DNA of 64,000 nucleotides from an uncultured Bacteroidota bacterium (GCA_902584445.1 CACHZY010000009.1:1-64000), one strand, 5' to 3'; shown: positions 17,101 through 27,783, numbered from the stretch's first letter. Program-made: numbers and translations. Notes: generated by a model not told the origin, from the letters alone.

Positions 17101-17983
17101 ACCCGTAATGCTTTTTGAAGCAGTTCAAGGATTAAAAATTACTCCTGACGGGATTTATGTCGATGTTACTTTTGGAGGAGGAGGCCATTCAAAGGAAATT
17201 ATCAGTCAACTTTCAGCCGATGGGCGATTATTTGCATTTGATCAAGACCAGGAAGCATTTAAAAATCAGTTTGAGGATCATCGATTTCATTTGATTAAAG
17301 GAAATTTTTCAGAGATCAAAAGACATTTAAAGTTTTGTGGAATTACAGCTGTTGATGGTATTCTGGCAGATTTTGGTGTTTCTTCTAGCCAATTTGATTC
17401 AGGAGAAAGAGGTTTTTCAACACGATTTGATGGGCCACTCGATATGCGAATGAATCATTTGGGTCAGTTAGATGCAAGTCAAGTTATAAATGAATATCCA
17501 TTTGAGGATCTACGATTGGTTTTAAGTCAATATGGCGAACTAAGAAATGCTCATAAGCTGGCGACTGCAATAGTGATGAAAAGGAAAGAAGCTCCCATCA
17601 AATCTACTCAAGCATTGGTTGCACTATTTACACCGATTATTCCTAATCACGTTTTTAATAAAATTATAGCCCAGGTATTTCAAGCTATTAGGATTGAGGT
17701 AAATGATGAATTAGGAGCAATAAAGTCATTTTTAAATCAAACCATTGATCTACTAAAGCAAAATGGTAGGCTTGTATGTATTTCTTATCACTCATTAGAA
17801 GATCGTTTGGTTAAGTACTTTATTCGTGAAGGGAAATTTGAGGGAAAAGCAGAGTCTGACCTTTATGGCAATAAGAACTTACCTTTCAAAAAAGTAGGAG
17901 GATTGATAATACCTTCTAAAAAGGAAGTAAAGTTAAACAATAGATCAAGAAGTGGAAAACTAAGAATAGCTGAAAGAATATGA
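17081..17983 (+). CDS. rsmH: 16S rRNA m4C1402 methyltransferase RsmH
   Basis: RsmH (MraW) methylates N4 of C1402 in 16S rRNA. The 300-residue protein has YHKPVML at the start, the SAM loop DVTFGGGGHSKEI, the catalytic-region motif ILADFGVSSSQFD, GPLDMRM and the C-terminal SYHSLEDRLVKYF. I chose the ATG at 17081, which gives the usual short N-terminus before YHKPV; a frame reaching back to 16961 is an artefact of overlap with mraZ. It overlaps mraZ by 20 bp and ftsL by 4 bp. Confidence 0.95.
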   Translation: MRTIYHKPVMLFEAVQGLKITPDGIYVDVTFGGGGHSKEIISQLSADGRLFAFDQDQEAFKNQFEDHRFHLIKGNFSEIKRHLKFCGITAVDGILADFGVSSSQFDSGERGFSTRFDGPLDMRMNHLGQLDASQVINEYPFEDLRLVLSQYGELRNAHKLATAIVMKRKEAPIKSTQALVALFTPIIPNHVFNKIIAQVFQAIRIEVNDELGAIKSFLNQTIDLLKQNGRLVCISYHSLEDRLVKYFIREGKFEGKAESDLYGNKNLPFKKVGGLIIPSKKEVKLNNRSRSGKLRIAERI

Positions 17984-18291
17984 AGCAATTTTTATCCCTA
18001 TTGAAAATGGATTTTTTGGTGAATGACCTTGAGTTCAGAAATTGGAAAATGATAATTTATTTATCAATTCTTGCCCTAATAATGATTGCAAGTGGACACA
18101 GTACTGACCGTAAGATTTTTAAGATAGCACAGTTGAATGATGAGCTTAAAATGCTAAAGAGTGAATTTATTGAGCAACGTACCAACCTAATGAATTTTAA
18201 AATGGAAACAAAAATAATAAAGGAATTAGAACCACTGGGAATAGGCCCTGCGAAGATTCCACCAATCAAAATAATTATAGCCCAAGATTGA
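17980..18291 (+). CDS. ftsL: FtsL-like cell division protein
   Basis: A 103-residue bitopic membrane protein with a short cytoplasmic N-terminus, one transmembrane helix (about residues 24-40) and a periplasmic coiled-coil-like helix (IAQLNDELKMLKSEF). Position between rsmH and ftsI, size and topology identify it as the FtsL of Bacteroidota, although sequence similarity to E. coli FtsL is minimal. It should act with FtsQ in recruiting FtsW and FtsI. ATGA overlap with rsmH shows coupling. Confidence 0.85.
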   Translation: MKQFLSLLKMDFLVNDLEFRNWKMIIYLSILALIMIASGHSTDRKIFKIAQLNDELKMLKSEFIEQRTNLMNFKMETKIIKELEPLGIGPAKIPPIKIIIAQD

Positions 18292-18292
18292 T

Positions 18293-20125
18293 ATGGATAA
18301 AAACCTCAAGCAGATAATGTATCGTTCTTATTTAGTGATCTTTTCACTTTTTATTTTTTCAATAGTGTTAATAGGAAAGTTGATTCATTTGCAATTTTTT
18401 CAAGGCGAAAAATATCGAGATTTGGCTTCAAAACGAACTCTAAAAAATGATATTCTTCAACCAAGTAGGGGTAATATTTATGCAGATGACGGCAGTATTA
18501 TGGCTACATCAGTTGCACGTTATGAGGTACGATGGGACGCTGCTGTTCCATCAAAAAAAACTTATCAGTCTAACAAAAATGAATTGGCTAAGGGGTTATC
18601 AATGATTATTAATATTGATAAAAATGACATTTTAAGGAAGTTAGATAAGGCAGTAAATAGAAAAAATAGATACCTATTAATAGCAAAAGGATTGTCTTAC
18701 TCACAACAAAAAAGAGTCAAAAAGCTTCCCTTGTTCAAACTTTCACCAAATAAGGGGGGGTTAATTATAGAGCAACAAATTTTTAGAGAGCATCCACTTG
18801 GAAGAATAGCTGAACGCACCATTGGATATGAGGTAAAAGATAATAAGGGTAAATTTCTAAGGGTTGGACTCGAAGGAGCATTTGGTCAATATCTCAAAGG
18901 AGATGAAGGAAGAAGGCTAAAACAAAAAATTGCTGGTGGTCAATGGAAACCTATCAATGACAATAATGAAAAAGAACCAACCGAGGGTTTTGATATTCAC
19001 ACCACCATCAACGTCAATATTCAGGACATCGTGCATACTGCTCTATTAGAACAGTTAGAGAAATTTGAGGCCGACCACGGATGTGTAGTGGTAATCGAAA
19101 CTTCTACAGGGAAAGTAAAAGCAATTGCAAATCTAGGTAGAACAGAAGTCGGTACTTATTATGAGAAACTTAATTATGCTGTGGGGGAAGCCCACGAGCC
19201 TGGTTCTACCTTTAAGTTAATTTCAATGATTGCTGCTTTGGAAGATAAAGTTATTGATGAAAATACATTGATCAAAACAGGTAACGGAGAACTTACCTTT
19301 TATGGAAAATATAAAGTCAGGGATTCTAAAAAAGGAGGGTATGGCACCATTACTGCTGGGAAAGTTCTCGAAGTTTCCTCTAATACAGGGATTGTCAAAA
19401 TTATTAATGACAATTATAAAAATAATCCTAAAAGGTTTGTAGACAGACTCTATAATATGGGAGTTAATAAACCCATCGGATTGCCAATTAAGGGTGAGGG
19501 TAATCCAAAAATTCCCTATCCAAATGATGCAGATTGGGATGGTTTAGATTTACCATGGATGGCATATGGCTATGGAGTTGCAATGACTCCATTACAGACA
19601 TTGACTTTTTATAATGCAATTGCTAATGGTGGAGAAATGGTTAAACCCAGATTTATAGAAAAAATTGGAGTTATTGGAGAGCTGCCTCAACAAATATTTG
19701 GGAAGGAGATTCTTAATCCTTCGATATGTTCTCAGTCCACAATTGAAAAAGTTAAAAACATGATGTTCAATGTAATAGATAAAAAATGGGGTACAGCTCA
19801 CAACATTAAGGATAGAGATTTCACAATTGCAGGAAAGACAGGCACTTGTCAAGTAGATTATAATAGAATAGGTAAAGAAGTTCAGTATATCTCAAGCTTC
19901 GTAGGTTATTTTCCTGCTAATAAGCCCGAATATTCGAGTATAGTCGTAATTCACCGTCCAAACAAACGATTAGGTTATTACGGTTCGACTGTAGCTGCAC
20001 CAGTATTTAAAAAAATTGCAAAAAAAATCTATACAGCTACCCCCAAAAAAGTTCATGTTGATTTGGAACAACTAAAATCATTATCACCAGAAATAGTAGA
20101 AAATAAGTTGGAAAATAAATATTAA
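18293..20125 (+). CDS. ftsI: Peptidoglycan transpeptidase FtsI (PBP3)
   Basis: The septal DD-transpeptidase. One N-terminal membrane helix (about residues 10-30) precedes a dimerisation domain with RGNIYADDG, then the transpeptidase domain: S305TFK (acylated serine), S362SN, and K515TGT. The 610-residue protein ends soon after the transpeptidase, and I see no C-terminal PASTA domain, which I recall being present in many relatives. It starts one base after ftsL ends. Confidence 0.95.
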   Translation: MDKNLKQIMYRSYLVIFSLFIFSIVLIGKLIHLQFFQGEKYRDLASKRTLKNDILQPSRGNIYADDGSIMATSVARYEVRWDAAVPSKKTYQSNKNELAKGLSMIINIDKNDILRKLDKAVNRKNRYLLIAKGLSYSQQKRVKKLPLFKLSPNKGGLIIEQQIFREHPLGRIAERTIGYEVKDNKGKFLRVGLEGAFGQYLKGDEGRRLKQKIAGGQWKPINDNNEKEPTEGFDIHTTINVNIQDIVHTALLEQLEKFEADHGCVVVIETSTGKVKAIANLGRTEVGTYYEKLNYAVGEAHEPGSTFKLISMIAALEDKVIDENTLIKTGNGELTFYGKYKVRDSKKGGYGTITAGKVLEVSSNTGIVKIINDNYKNNPKRFVDRLYNMGVNKPIGLPIKGEGNPKIPYPNDADWDGLDLPWMAYGYGVAMTPLQTLTFYNAIANGGEMVKPRFIEKIGVIGELPQQIFGKEILNPSICSQSTIEKVKNMMFNVIDKKWGTAHNIKDRDFTIAGKTGTCQVDYNRIGKEVQYISSFVGYFPANKPEYSSIVVIHRPNKRLGYYGSTVAAPVFKKIAKKIYTATPKKVHVDLEQLKSLSPEIVENKLENKY

Positions 20126-20141
20126 ACCTTTTAGAAGAAAC

Positions 20142-21602
20142 TTGAAAAAAATAAAAGAAATATTGTATAAAGTTCCTATTGAAGGGGTTTTGGGTTCTAC
20201 TAGTTGTATGGTTACAGATATTGCTTTGGATTCAAGAGATGTGATTAAAAATAGCATGTTCGTTGCCATCAACGGTTCTGAGAAAGATGGACACGATTAT
20301 ATAGATAAAGCATTGGCATCAGGGGCAAGTTCTGTTGTTTGTGAGCAACTACCCAAAGAACTTAATCAAGAGATTGTATATGTTCAAGTAAATGATTCAA
20401 GAGTCGCATTAGGATATATGGCAGCTAATTTTTATGAAACACCCTCATCACACCTTAAGCTTGTTGGGGTTACTGGAACCAATGGTAAGACAACGGTAGC
20501 TACCCTACTTTTTGATCTTTTTAATAATATAAAAAAGAAAGCAGGATTAATTTCTACTGTTGCCATCAAATACGATGATAAAGATTTTGTATCTACACAT
20601 ACCACCCCAAATCCTATAACCATTAATCAACACTTACGTGCAATGGTTGATTCTGGAGTATCTCATTGTTTTATGGAAGTCTCTTCACATGGAATTGATC
20701 AAAAAAGAATTACTGGACTGGCTTTTACAGGCGCTATTTTTTCTAACCTAACACATGATCACTTAGATTACCACCCTTCTTTTAAACATTACAGAGATAC
20801 TAAAAAACAGCTTTTCGATAGTATTAATAAAAATGGATTTGCATTAACCAATATCGACGACAAAAACGGCAGACTTATGCTACAAAATTGTGAGGGTAAA
20901 AAGCAAACCTATGCAATGCATCGATATGCAGATTTTAAAGTCAAAGTTTTAGAGCATCAATTCAATGGTATGCTTTTAAAGATAAATCAAAATGAGATAT
21001 GGACTCAAATATTAGGAGAGTTTAATGCCTATAATCTTTTGGCAGTCTATGCCACATCGCAGCTTCTCGGTGAGGATGAATTGTTATGTCTCAAGGCAGT
21101 TAGTCAATTGAAAAATGTTCCTGGCAGATTCCAAACATATCAAACAAAAAACGGTATTATGTTAGTAGTTGATTATGCACATACTCCTGATGCATTAAAA
21201 AATGTATTGAAAACCATAAATAAGATTAGAACTCAAAACGAGAGTTTATATACTATTATTGGTTGTGGAGGGAATAGAGATCAAGAAAAAAGACCATTAA
21301 TGGGTTGCACTGCTGCAAGTTTAAGCTCCAAAGTAATCTTCACATCCGATAACCCAAGATATGAAGACCCCGACCAAATAATAGAAGAAATTAACGCAGG
21401 TGTTAAACCAATTGATTATAAAAAAACAATTAGTATCCCCCAACGAAGGGAGGCAATTAAGTTGGCCTGTCAGATGTCTAAACCAGGAGATATTATTTTG
21501 ATCGCAGGAAAAGGACATGAAAATTATCAAGAAATAAGAGGAGAAAGGTACCCTTTTGATGACTATAAAATTGCTAAAGAAATATTTTCTAAAATCCTTT
21601 AA
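20142..21602 (+). CDS. murE: UDP-MurNAc-tripeptide synthetase, meso-DAP adding
   Basis: MurE adds the third stem residue to UDP-MurNAc-L-Ala-D-Glu. The ATP loop is GTNGKTT (112-118). D403NPR is the motif linked to meso-diaminopimelate specificity, and GGNRDQEKRP lies before it, so the cell wall should be of the meso-DAP type. The start is TTG at 20142 (MKKIKEILYKV), matching family openings; no ATG fits. Length 486 is normal. Confidence 0.95.
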   Translation: MKKIKEILYKVPIEGVLGSTSCMVTDIALDSRDVIKNSMFVAINGSEKDGHDYIDKALASGASSVVCEQLPKELNQEIVYVQVNDSRVALGYMAANFYETPSSHLKLVGVTGTNGKTTVATLLFDLFNNIKKKAGLISTVAIKYDDKDFVSTHTTPNPITINQHLRAMVDSGVSHCFMEVSSHGIDQKRITGLAFTGAIFSNLTHDHLDYHPSFKHYRDTKKQLFDSINKNGFALTNIDDKNGRLMLQNCEGKKQTYAMHRYADFKVKVLEHQFNGMLLKINQNEIWTQILGEFNAYNLLAVYATSQLLGEDELLCLKAVSQLKNVPGRFQTYQTKNGIMLVVDYAHTPDALKNVLKTINKIRTQNESLYTIIGCGGNRDQEKRPLMGCTAASLSSKVIFTSDNPRYEDPDQIIEEINAGVKPIDYKKTISIPQRREAIKLACQMSKPGDIILIAGKGHENYQEIRGERYPFDDYKIAKEIFSKIL

Positions 21603-21605
21603 ATT

Positions 21606-22829
21606 ATGCTGTACTATCTATTTGAGTTTATTGAGCAAAAATTTCAGTTTCCAGGAGCAACTCTTTTTCAATTCATATCATTTAGAGCGTCATTAGCAAT
21701 TATCATATCGTTACTTTTTTCTTTGATTTATGGAAGAATCATCATTCAATTTTTAAAAGCTAAACAAATACGAGAATCAGTTAGAGATCTTGGTTTAATA
21801 GGGGAAAAAGAAAAAGCAGGTACCCCCACAATGGGTGGGGTGATTATTATTTTGGGTACCCTTATTCCAGTATTTCTGTTGGCCAAATTGGAAAATATTT
21901 ATATCATTTTATTAATTATTTCCACCCTCAGTATGGGAGCAATTGGACTGGTAGACGATTATATTAAGATATTCAAAAGACATAAAGATGGTTTAAAGGG
22001 AAAGTTTAAATTATTTGGACAAATTTTTTTAGGTGCAATTATAGGTTCAGTTTTATATTTTCATCCTGAAGTAACTGTTAGAGAGGAAATCAGAATCTTT
22101 GAAAGTGACAAAAATATTAAAATACAGGAAGTTTTTAATCATCAAAAAAAATCAACATTAACAACTATTCCTTTAATTAAAGATAATGCTTTTGATTATT
22201 CTGATTTAGTTACTTGGATCTCACCTGCAATGAAACGTTACACTTGGGCGGTATTTATTCCAATTGTCATTTTTATCCTAACAGCAGTTTCAAATGGGGC
22301 AAACCTAACAGATGGTATCGATGGTTTGGCTGCTGGCTCATCTGCCATTATAGTAATTGCACTGGGACTGTTTGCCTGGGTCTCGGGAAATTCAATTTTT
22401 TCTGATTATTTAAATATCATGTATATACCAAATGTAGGTGAGGTAGTAATTTTTGTAGCGGCCTTTTCTGGAGCGCTGATTGGTTTTTTATGGTTCAATG
22501 CCTACCCAGCTACAGTTTTTATGGGAGATACTGGTAGTCTGACAATTGGGGCGATAATTGCAGTTATCGCCTTGATTGTTAGAAAAGAATTATTGATTCC
22601 ATTACTTTGTGGAGTCTTCTTAGTTGAAAATCTATCAGTAATTCTTCAAGTAGGTTATTTTAAATACTCCAAAAAAAAGATGGGAGTTGGTAGAAGAATA
22701 TTCAAGATGTCTCCTCTTCATCATCATTTTCAAAAAATGGGTTATCATGAAAGCAAAATAGTTACTCGTTTTTGGATAATAGGAATAATACTAGCGGTTC
22801 TTTCTATTGTAACCTTAAAAATTAGATAA
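21606..22829 (+). CDS. mraY: Phospho-MurNAc-pentapeptide transferase MraY
   Basis: MraY makes lipid I from UDP-MurNAc-pentapeptide and undecaprenyl phosphate in the inner membrane. About ten membrane helices are apparent. Signature segments are [20 protein letters not shown] (Asp pair), [12 protein letters not shown], and [11 protein letters not shown]. At 407 residues it is longer than the E. coli enzyme because of an insert around residues 155-200, common in Bacteroidota. Its TAA overlaps the ATG of murD by one base. Confidence 0.96.
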   Translation: MLYYLFEFIEQKFQFPGATLFQFISFRASLAIIISLLFSLIYGRIIIQFLKAKQIRESVRDLGLIGEKEKAGTPTMGGVIIILGTLIPVFLLAKLENIYIILLIISTLSMGAIGLVDDYIKIFKRHKDGLKGKFKLFGQIFLGAIIGSVLYFHPEVTVREEIRIFESDKNIKIQEVFNHQKKSTLTTIPLIKDNAFDYSDLVTWISPAMKRYTWAVFIPIVIFILTAVSNGANLTDGIDGLAAGSSAIIVIALGLFAWVSGNSIFSDYLNIMYIPNVGEVVIFVAAFSGALIGFLWFNAYPATVFMGDTGSLTIGAIIAVIALIVRKELLIPLLCGVFLVENLSVILQVGYFKYSKKKMGVGRRIFKMSPLHHHFQKMGYHESKIVTRFWIIGIILAVLSIVTLKIR

Positions 22830-24166
22830 TGGTAGACAAAATTGTCATTTTGGGAGCTGGAGTGAGTGGAAACGGTACTGCAATTTTAGCTAAAAAGCAT
22901 GGGTATGAAGTTTTTGTTTCGGACAAGTCTCCTATTGCGGAAGGAACGAAAGAACATTTTAATAAATTGGGAATTGATTGGGAGGAGAACACTCATACAC
23001 TATCTAAAATGCAGGGAGCAAAGTATGTGATGAAAAGCCCGGGAATATCATCTAAAATTCCTTTGATAGACGAACTCAAATCTTTACAAATCCCTTTAGT
23101 GTCAGAAATTGAATTTGCATCAAAATACACCGATGCTGTATTAATTGGAATTACTGGTAGTAATGGGAAAACCACTACTGCTATGCTTACACATCATATA
23201 CTTAAAATGGCTGGTCTTGATGTTGGGCTAGTAGGAAACATAGGTAATAGTTTTGCTAAAGATGTTGCTGAAAACGATCATAAGTATTACGTTTTAGAGA
23301 TTAGCAGTTTTCAATTGGATGATATAATCAATTTTGCTCCAAAAATCGGAGTAATTACCAATATAACTCCAGATCATCTTGACCGTTATGATCATGATTT
23401 TAGTAAATATTTAAAATCAAAATTACGGATCAATCAAAACCAAACTCAAAGGGACTTCTTGCTATTCAATGCTGATGATCCTGAATTGAATAAAGTAATT
23501 AAGCAAATTGAGACTAAAGCTACGATTCACAGTTTTGGATGCAATTCTTTTGATATGAATACAACATACTTAGAAGATGACCAAATCGTCATTAAAACAA
23601 AAAGAGAAAAAATAATGATTAATACAATAGATTTTACCTTAAAAGGACGACATAACCTTTTAAACGCTATGGCTGCTTCTACGGTAGCAAATTTACTGGA
23701 AGTAAGCAAAAAGACTATCCGGGAAAGTCTTTTGAATTTTAAGGGTGCTCCTCACCGATTGGAGCATGTTCTAAAGATTGAAAAAATTAACTTTATAAAT
23801 GACTCAAAAGCAACCAATATCAATTCAGTTTATTTTGCTCTTGAAAGTATGATATCACCTACGGTTTGGATTGTGGGAGGCGTCGATAAAGGAAATGATT
23901 ATGAGGCGCTTTATCCTTTGGTTCGAGAAAAAGTAAAAGCTATTGTTTGTTTAGGAATTGATAATCAAAAAATAATTGATTCTTTTAATCCATTTGTAGA
24001 CATCATATTAGAGACGCAATCAATGAAACAGGCTGTTATGATAGCTCACAAAATAGCAGATAAAAATGAAAATGTGTTACTCTCACCTGCTTGTGCAAGT
24101 TTTGATCTATTTGAAAACTATGAGGACCGAGGTATGCAGTTCAAACAAGCTGTCAGAGAATTATAA
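22829..24166 (+). CDS. murD: UDP-MurNAc-L-alanine:D-glutamate ligase MurD
   Basis: MurD adds D-glutamate to UDP-MurNAc-L-Ala. N-terminal UDP-binding fold begins KIVILGAGVSGNG; the ATP loop is GSNGKTT (110-116); NITPDHLDRY and NDSKATN follow in the central and C-terminal domains. 445 residues, normal. It follows mraY with a one-base overlap and precedes ftsW by 7 bp. Confidence 0.96.
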   Translation: MVDKIVILGAGVSGNGTAILAKKHGYEVFVSDKSPIAEGTKEHFNKLGIDWEENTHTLSKMQGAKYVMKSPGISSKIPLIDELKSLQIPLVSEIEFASKYTDAVLIGITGSNGKTTTAMLTHHILKMAGLDVGLVGNIGNSFAKDVAENDHKYYVLEISSFQLDDIINFAPKIGVITNITPDHLDRYDHDFSKYLKSKLRINQNQTQRDFLLFNADDPELNKVIKQIETKATIHSFGCNSFDMNTTYLEDDQIVIKTKREKIMINTIDFTLKGRHNLLNAMAASTVANLLEVSKKTIRESLLNFKGAPHRLEHVLKIEKINFINDSKATNINSVYFALESMISPTVWIVGGVDKGNDYEALYPLVREKVKAIVCLGIDNQKIIDSFNPFVDIILETQSMKQAVMIAHKIADKNENVLLSPACASFDLFENYEDRGMQFKQAVREL

Positions 24167-24173
24167 TTACAAA

Positions 24174-25376
24174 ATGGAGGCAAGTGTAAAAAAAATAATT
24201 TCAGGAGATCGGGTATTGTGGGTAGCCATCGCCTTACTTTCAATATTCTCTTTTCTTCCAATATTTAGTGCAAGTTCTAATTTGGCATATGTAGTGGGTC
24301 ATGGGACACCCTGGGGTCATCTTTTTAAGCATTTTATAGTTATTGTATTTGGTTTTACTTTAATGATTACAATTCACAGAGTTCCTTATCACTATTTTAA
24401 AGGTATTTCAATTCTCGCTCTTCCGCTGACTATTTTTCTACTAATATATACTGCAAGTCAAGGAAATTTGATAGATGGTGCTAATGCAAATCGATGGATA
24501 GAAATTCCATTTGTTGGTTTGAGTTTCCAAACTTCAAATCTTGCTTCAGTTGTTTTATTAACTTACGTAGCCCATTTAATTTCAAAGTGGAGTCCTAAAA
24601 TATTGAAATTTAAAAGTTCAATTATACCGCTTTGGCTTCCAGTATTTACAGTTATATTCCTTATTCTCCCTGCTAACCTTTCCACAGCAGCTTTACTGTT
24701 TTTGATGATATTGATTTTGGTTTTTTTAGGAGGTTATCCCATTAAATATCTTTTGGGAATATTTGGTGTTGGCCTGGTAATTTTAGTAATTTTTGTACTA
24801 ACAGTAAAAGCCTATCCTGACATGTTACCAAACAGATTAGATACTTGGATAAATCGAATAGTTAACTTTAGTATCTCTGAGGAAAGTGATGGTAATTATC
24901 AAATAGAAAGGGCTAAAATTGCAATATCAACTGGGGGTTTGTTAGGAGTAGGGGCTGGAAAAAGTGTAATGAAAAACTTTTTACCACAGAGTTCTTCTGA
25001 TTTTATCTATGCAATTATAGTAGAAGAATTTGGTCTTATCGGCGGAACGTGTTTGATTTTATTGTACTTGCTAATAATGTTTAGAATAGTGGTGATTGCA
25101 AATAAGGCCAATACAGTGTTTGGGAAATTATTGGTTTTAGGTTTGGGACTTCCCATTATTATTCAAGCATTTGTTAACATTGGGGTCGCTTTAGAGGTTC
25201 TGCCAGTCACGGGGCAAACTTTACCTTTGATTAGTAGCGGGGGCACTGCGGCTTGGATGACCTGTATAACTTTTGGAATTATTTTAAGTGTTAGCGCAAC
25301 CCTAAACAAAGAAAGATCCGAATTCAAAAATGATGATAAACATAACCCAATTGCAATATTGAGTGAAAAAATCTAA
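24174..25376 (+). CDS. ftsW: Septal peptidoglycan polymerase FtsW
   Basis: A SEDS-family glycosyltransferase working with FtsI. The 400-residue protein has about ten membrane helices and the family segments ANRWIEIPF, NLSTAALLF, QIERAKIAISTGGLLGVGAGKS and PLISSGGTA. I chose the ATG at 24174 (MEASVKKI), since a longer frame back to 24066 lies inside murD. Its last 14 bp overlap murG. Confidence 0.95.
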   Translation: MEASVKKIISGDRVLWVAIALLSIFSFLPIFSASSNLAYVVGHGTPWGHLFKHFIVIVFGFTLMITIHRVPYHYFKGISILALPLTIFLLIYTASQGNLIDGANANRWIEIPFVGLSFQTSNLASVVLLTYVAHLISKWSPKILKFKSSIIPLWLPVFTVIFLILPANLSTAALLFLMILILVFLGGYPIKYLLGIFGVGLVILVIFVLTVKAYPDMLPNRLDTWINRIVNFSISEESDGNYQIERAKIAISTGGLLGVGAGKSVMKNFLPQSSSDFIYAIIVEEFGLIGGTCLILLYLLIMFRIVVIANKANTVFGKLLVLGLGLPIIIQAFVNIGVALEVLPVTGQTLPLISSGGTAAWMTCITFGIILSVSATLNKERSEFKNDDKHNPIAILSEKI

Positions 25377-26445
25377 AATAATTATATCGGGGGGAGGAAC
25401 AGGAGGTCATTTATTTCCTGCCTTAGCAATAGCTGAGGAGCTAAAAGTTCGTTTTAAAGATGTGGAAATTTTATTTGTAGGATCATTAGGAAGAGTTGAG
25501 ATGACAAAAGTACCAGCTGCTGGGTATAATATTATTGGTCTTTGGGTTGATGGATTTCAAAGAAATTTTTCTCTGAAAAACCTTATGTTTCCAATAAAAT
25601 TAATTTTTAGTCTGATCAAATCATTATTTATAGTAATGATAAATAAACCGATTATTGTTGTCGGTACGGGGGGGTATGCAAGCGGACCACTAATTTTTGT
25701 TGCCAATTTATTAAAGATACCTTCTTTGATTCAAGAGCAAAATTCTTACCCTGGAATAACTAATAAAATACTGTCCAGAAGAGTAGACAAAATAGCTGTT
25801 GCATATGAAGGCCTGGATCGGTACTTTCCAGAAGAAAAAATAGTATTTACGGGTAACCCTATAAGGAAATCAATAGAAACATGTTGCGTTGATGCCTTAA
25901 AGGCTAAAAAACACTTTGAACTAAATCCTAATAAATTAACTCTAGTCGTTTTAGGTGGAAGTCTTGGTGCCAAAAGAATCAATAACTTAATTGCTGAAAA
26001 ATTAGATTGGTTTCGTTCTCTTGACATACAAATTATATGGCAATGTGGCTCCTTATACTATGAAAAGTATAAAGAATTGTCATGTGATGAGGTTAAAATT
26101 TTAGCTTTTGTAAATGAAATGGATCAACTTTATGCTTCAGCAGATTTCATTATTTCAAGAGCTGGGGCAGCTACTCTATCTGAGCTAAGCTGTGTTGGTA
26201 AACCAGCAATTTTAATTCCCTCGCCAAATGTAGCTGAAAATCACCAATTCCATAATGCAATGGCATTTGCAAATCGAAATGCAGCCGAAGTTGTAACTGA
26301 GAAAAATTTAAATATGCAGTTTGAAGGATCTTTCAAGACATTATTAGATGAAGAGAAACAAAAGGAATTTATTCAAAATTTAAGACAATTAGCAAAACCT
26401 GATGCGGCAAAGGAAATTGTTAATCATATTGAAAAATTATTGTAA
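25363..26445 (+). CDS. murG: Lipid II synthase MurG, GTG start
   Basis: MurG adds GlcNAc to lipid I on the inner face of the inner membrane. The 360-residue GT28 protein begins with the glycine loop GGGTGGHLFPALAIAEEL, has GTGGYASGP, LGGSLGAKRIN and the UDP-sugar site SRAGAATLSEL. Start is GTG at 25363, 14 bp inside ftsW; no ATG fits. murC begins on the next base after its stop. Confidence 0.95.
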   Translation: MKKSKIIISGGGTGGHLFPALAIAEELKVRFKDVEILFVGSLGRVEMTKVPAAGYNIIGLWVDGFQRNFSLKNLMFPIKLIFSLIKSLFIVMINKPIIVVGTGGYASGPLIFVANLLKIPSLIQEQNSYPGITNKILSRRVDKIAVAYEGLDRYFPEEKIVFTGNPIRKSIETCCVDALKAKKHFELNPNKLTLVVLGGSLGAKRINNLIAEKLDWFRSLDIQIIWQCGSLYYEKYKELSCDEVKILAFVNEMDQLYASADFIISRAGAATLSELSCVGKPAILIPSPNVAENHQFHNAMAFANRNAAEVVTEKNLNMQFEGSFKTLLDEEKQKEFIQNLRQLAKPDAAKEIVNHIEKLL

Positions 26446-27783
26446 ATGGATAAAAATGGCATAAAATATTTCTTTTTGGGTATAGGCGGAATCGGTATGT
26501 CATCCCTAGCAAAATATTTGTTTGATAAAGGGTATAGGGTAATGGGTTATGATAAAACACCTAGTGATAATACTTCAAATTTAGTTCTATCTGGAATCCC
26601 AATCCTATTTGATGATGAGGTGGATCTAATTCCTTCAGATTATAATAAAGAAACTACTCAGGTAATCTATACCCCCGCAATACCAAAAGATCATGCCCAA
26701 TACAACTATTTTATTGATAAGGGTTATTCAATTAAGAAAAGAGCAGTATTACTTGGAGAAATAACAAAAGATTCAATAGTCTTTGCTATTGCGGGGACTC
26801 ATGGAAAAACTACCACGGCCTCTTTTTTATCTCATTTATTCAAATATGCTAATTTGGACTATACTGCTTTTATTGGTGGTATTTTAAATTCTGACAATAG
26901 TAATCTTATTAATAGGGGAAACAAATATACTATAGTAGAAGCGGATGAATATGATCGATCATTTTTACAATTATTCCCCGATTATGGATGTATAACATCA
27001 ATTGATCCAGACCATTTAGACATTTATGGTGATTATTCTGAAATGGAGAAAGCATTCACTGATTTTTCCAAAAAAATCTCTCAAAAACTTGTTTTAGCTA
27101 GTGAATTAGATATTGAAGGATTTAGTTATGCAGTTGAGAAGAAGGCTGATTATTACGGTTCTAATATTAGAGTAGATGAGGGAGGTTATTATTTTGATTT
27201 TAATACTCCAGATAGGAAGTTTAAGGATGTTTATCTAAATCTTATAGGAAAGCACAATCTTTCTAACGCTATTGGTGCTGCATCACTAATGCACGTTGCA
27301 GGCTTGGATGTTGAAAAGGCACTGCCTAGCCTCGCAAACTTCCAGGGCGTGACGCGTAGAATGGATATCTTCAAATACAATGGGAAGACAATAATTGATG
27401 ACTATGCACATCATCCAAAGGAGATTAAGGCAGTATTTAATACCACCCAGTCTTTCTTTAAAGAAAAATCAAATAAGGTTATTTTTCAGCCCCATCTTTT
27501 TTCTAGAACTAGAGATTTTATAGAGGAATTTGCTGAAATTTTAAGCCGATTTGATCAGGTAGCATTAATGGACATATATCCTGCTCGCGAGGATCCAATT
27601 CCTGGAGTAAATTCTAATGCTCTATTAGATTTAGTTAACAATCCTAATAAGCAAATTATATCTAGAAATAATTTCAATTCAACAGTTGAGGATCCTAAAG
27701 CGGATCTGGTAGTGATTTTAGGAGCAGGTGACATTGGGACTTGTGTAGAAAACCTCAAAAAGAATATTCATAATGAAACTTAA
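26446..27783 (+). CDS. murC: UDP-MurNAc:L-alanine ligase MurC
   Basis: MurC adds the first stem residue. Opening FLGIGGIGMSSLA, ATP loop GTHGKTT (117-123), VEADEYDRSF, DPDHLDIYGD and DDYAHHPKEIKA identify it and separate it from the related Mpl at 433-1792. 445 residues. It abuts murG and overlaps ftsQ by 11 bp. Confidence 0.96.
   Translation: MDKNGIKYFFLGIGGIGMSSLAKYLFDKGYRVMGYDKTPSDNTSNLVLSGIPILFDDEVDLIPSDYNKETTQVIYTPAIPKDHAQYNYFIDKGYSIKKRAVLLGEITKDSIVFAIAGTHGKTTTASFLSHLFKYANLDYTAFIGGILNSDNSNLINRGNKYTIVEADEYDRSFLQLFPDYGCITSIDPDHLDIYGDYSEMEKAFTDFSKKISQKLVLASELDIEGFSYAVEKKADYYGSNIRVDEGGYYFDFNTPDRKFKDVYLNLIGKHNLSNAIGAASLMHVAGLDVEKALPSLANFQGVTRRMDIFKYNGKTIIDDYAHHPKEIKAVFNTTQSFFKEKSNKVIFQPHLFSRTRDFIEEFAEILSRFDQVALMDIYPAREDPIPGVNSNALLDLVNNPNKQIISRNNFNSTVEDPKADLVVILGAGDIGTCVENLKKNIHNET

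Noticed and set aside
18754-18760. Seven-G run within ftsI
   Set aside because: The reading frame is intact through it and all motifs on both sides are in one frame.
24066-24173. Longer N-terminus for ftsW
   Set aside because: It overlaps the C-terminal coding part of murD and does not resemble FtsW.
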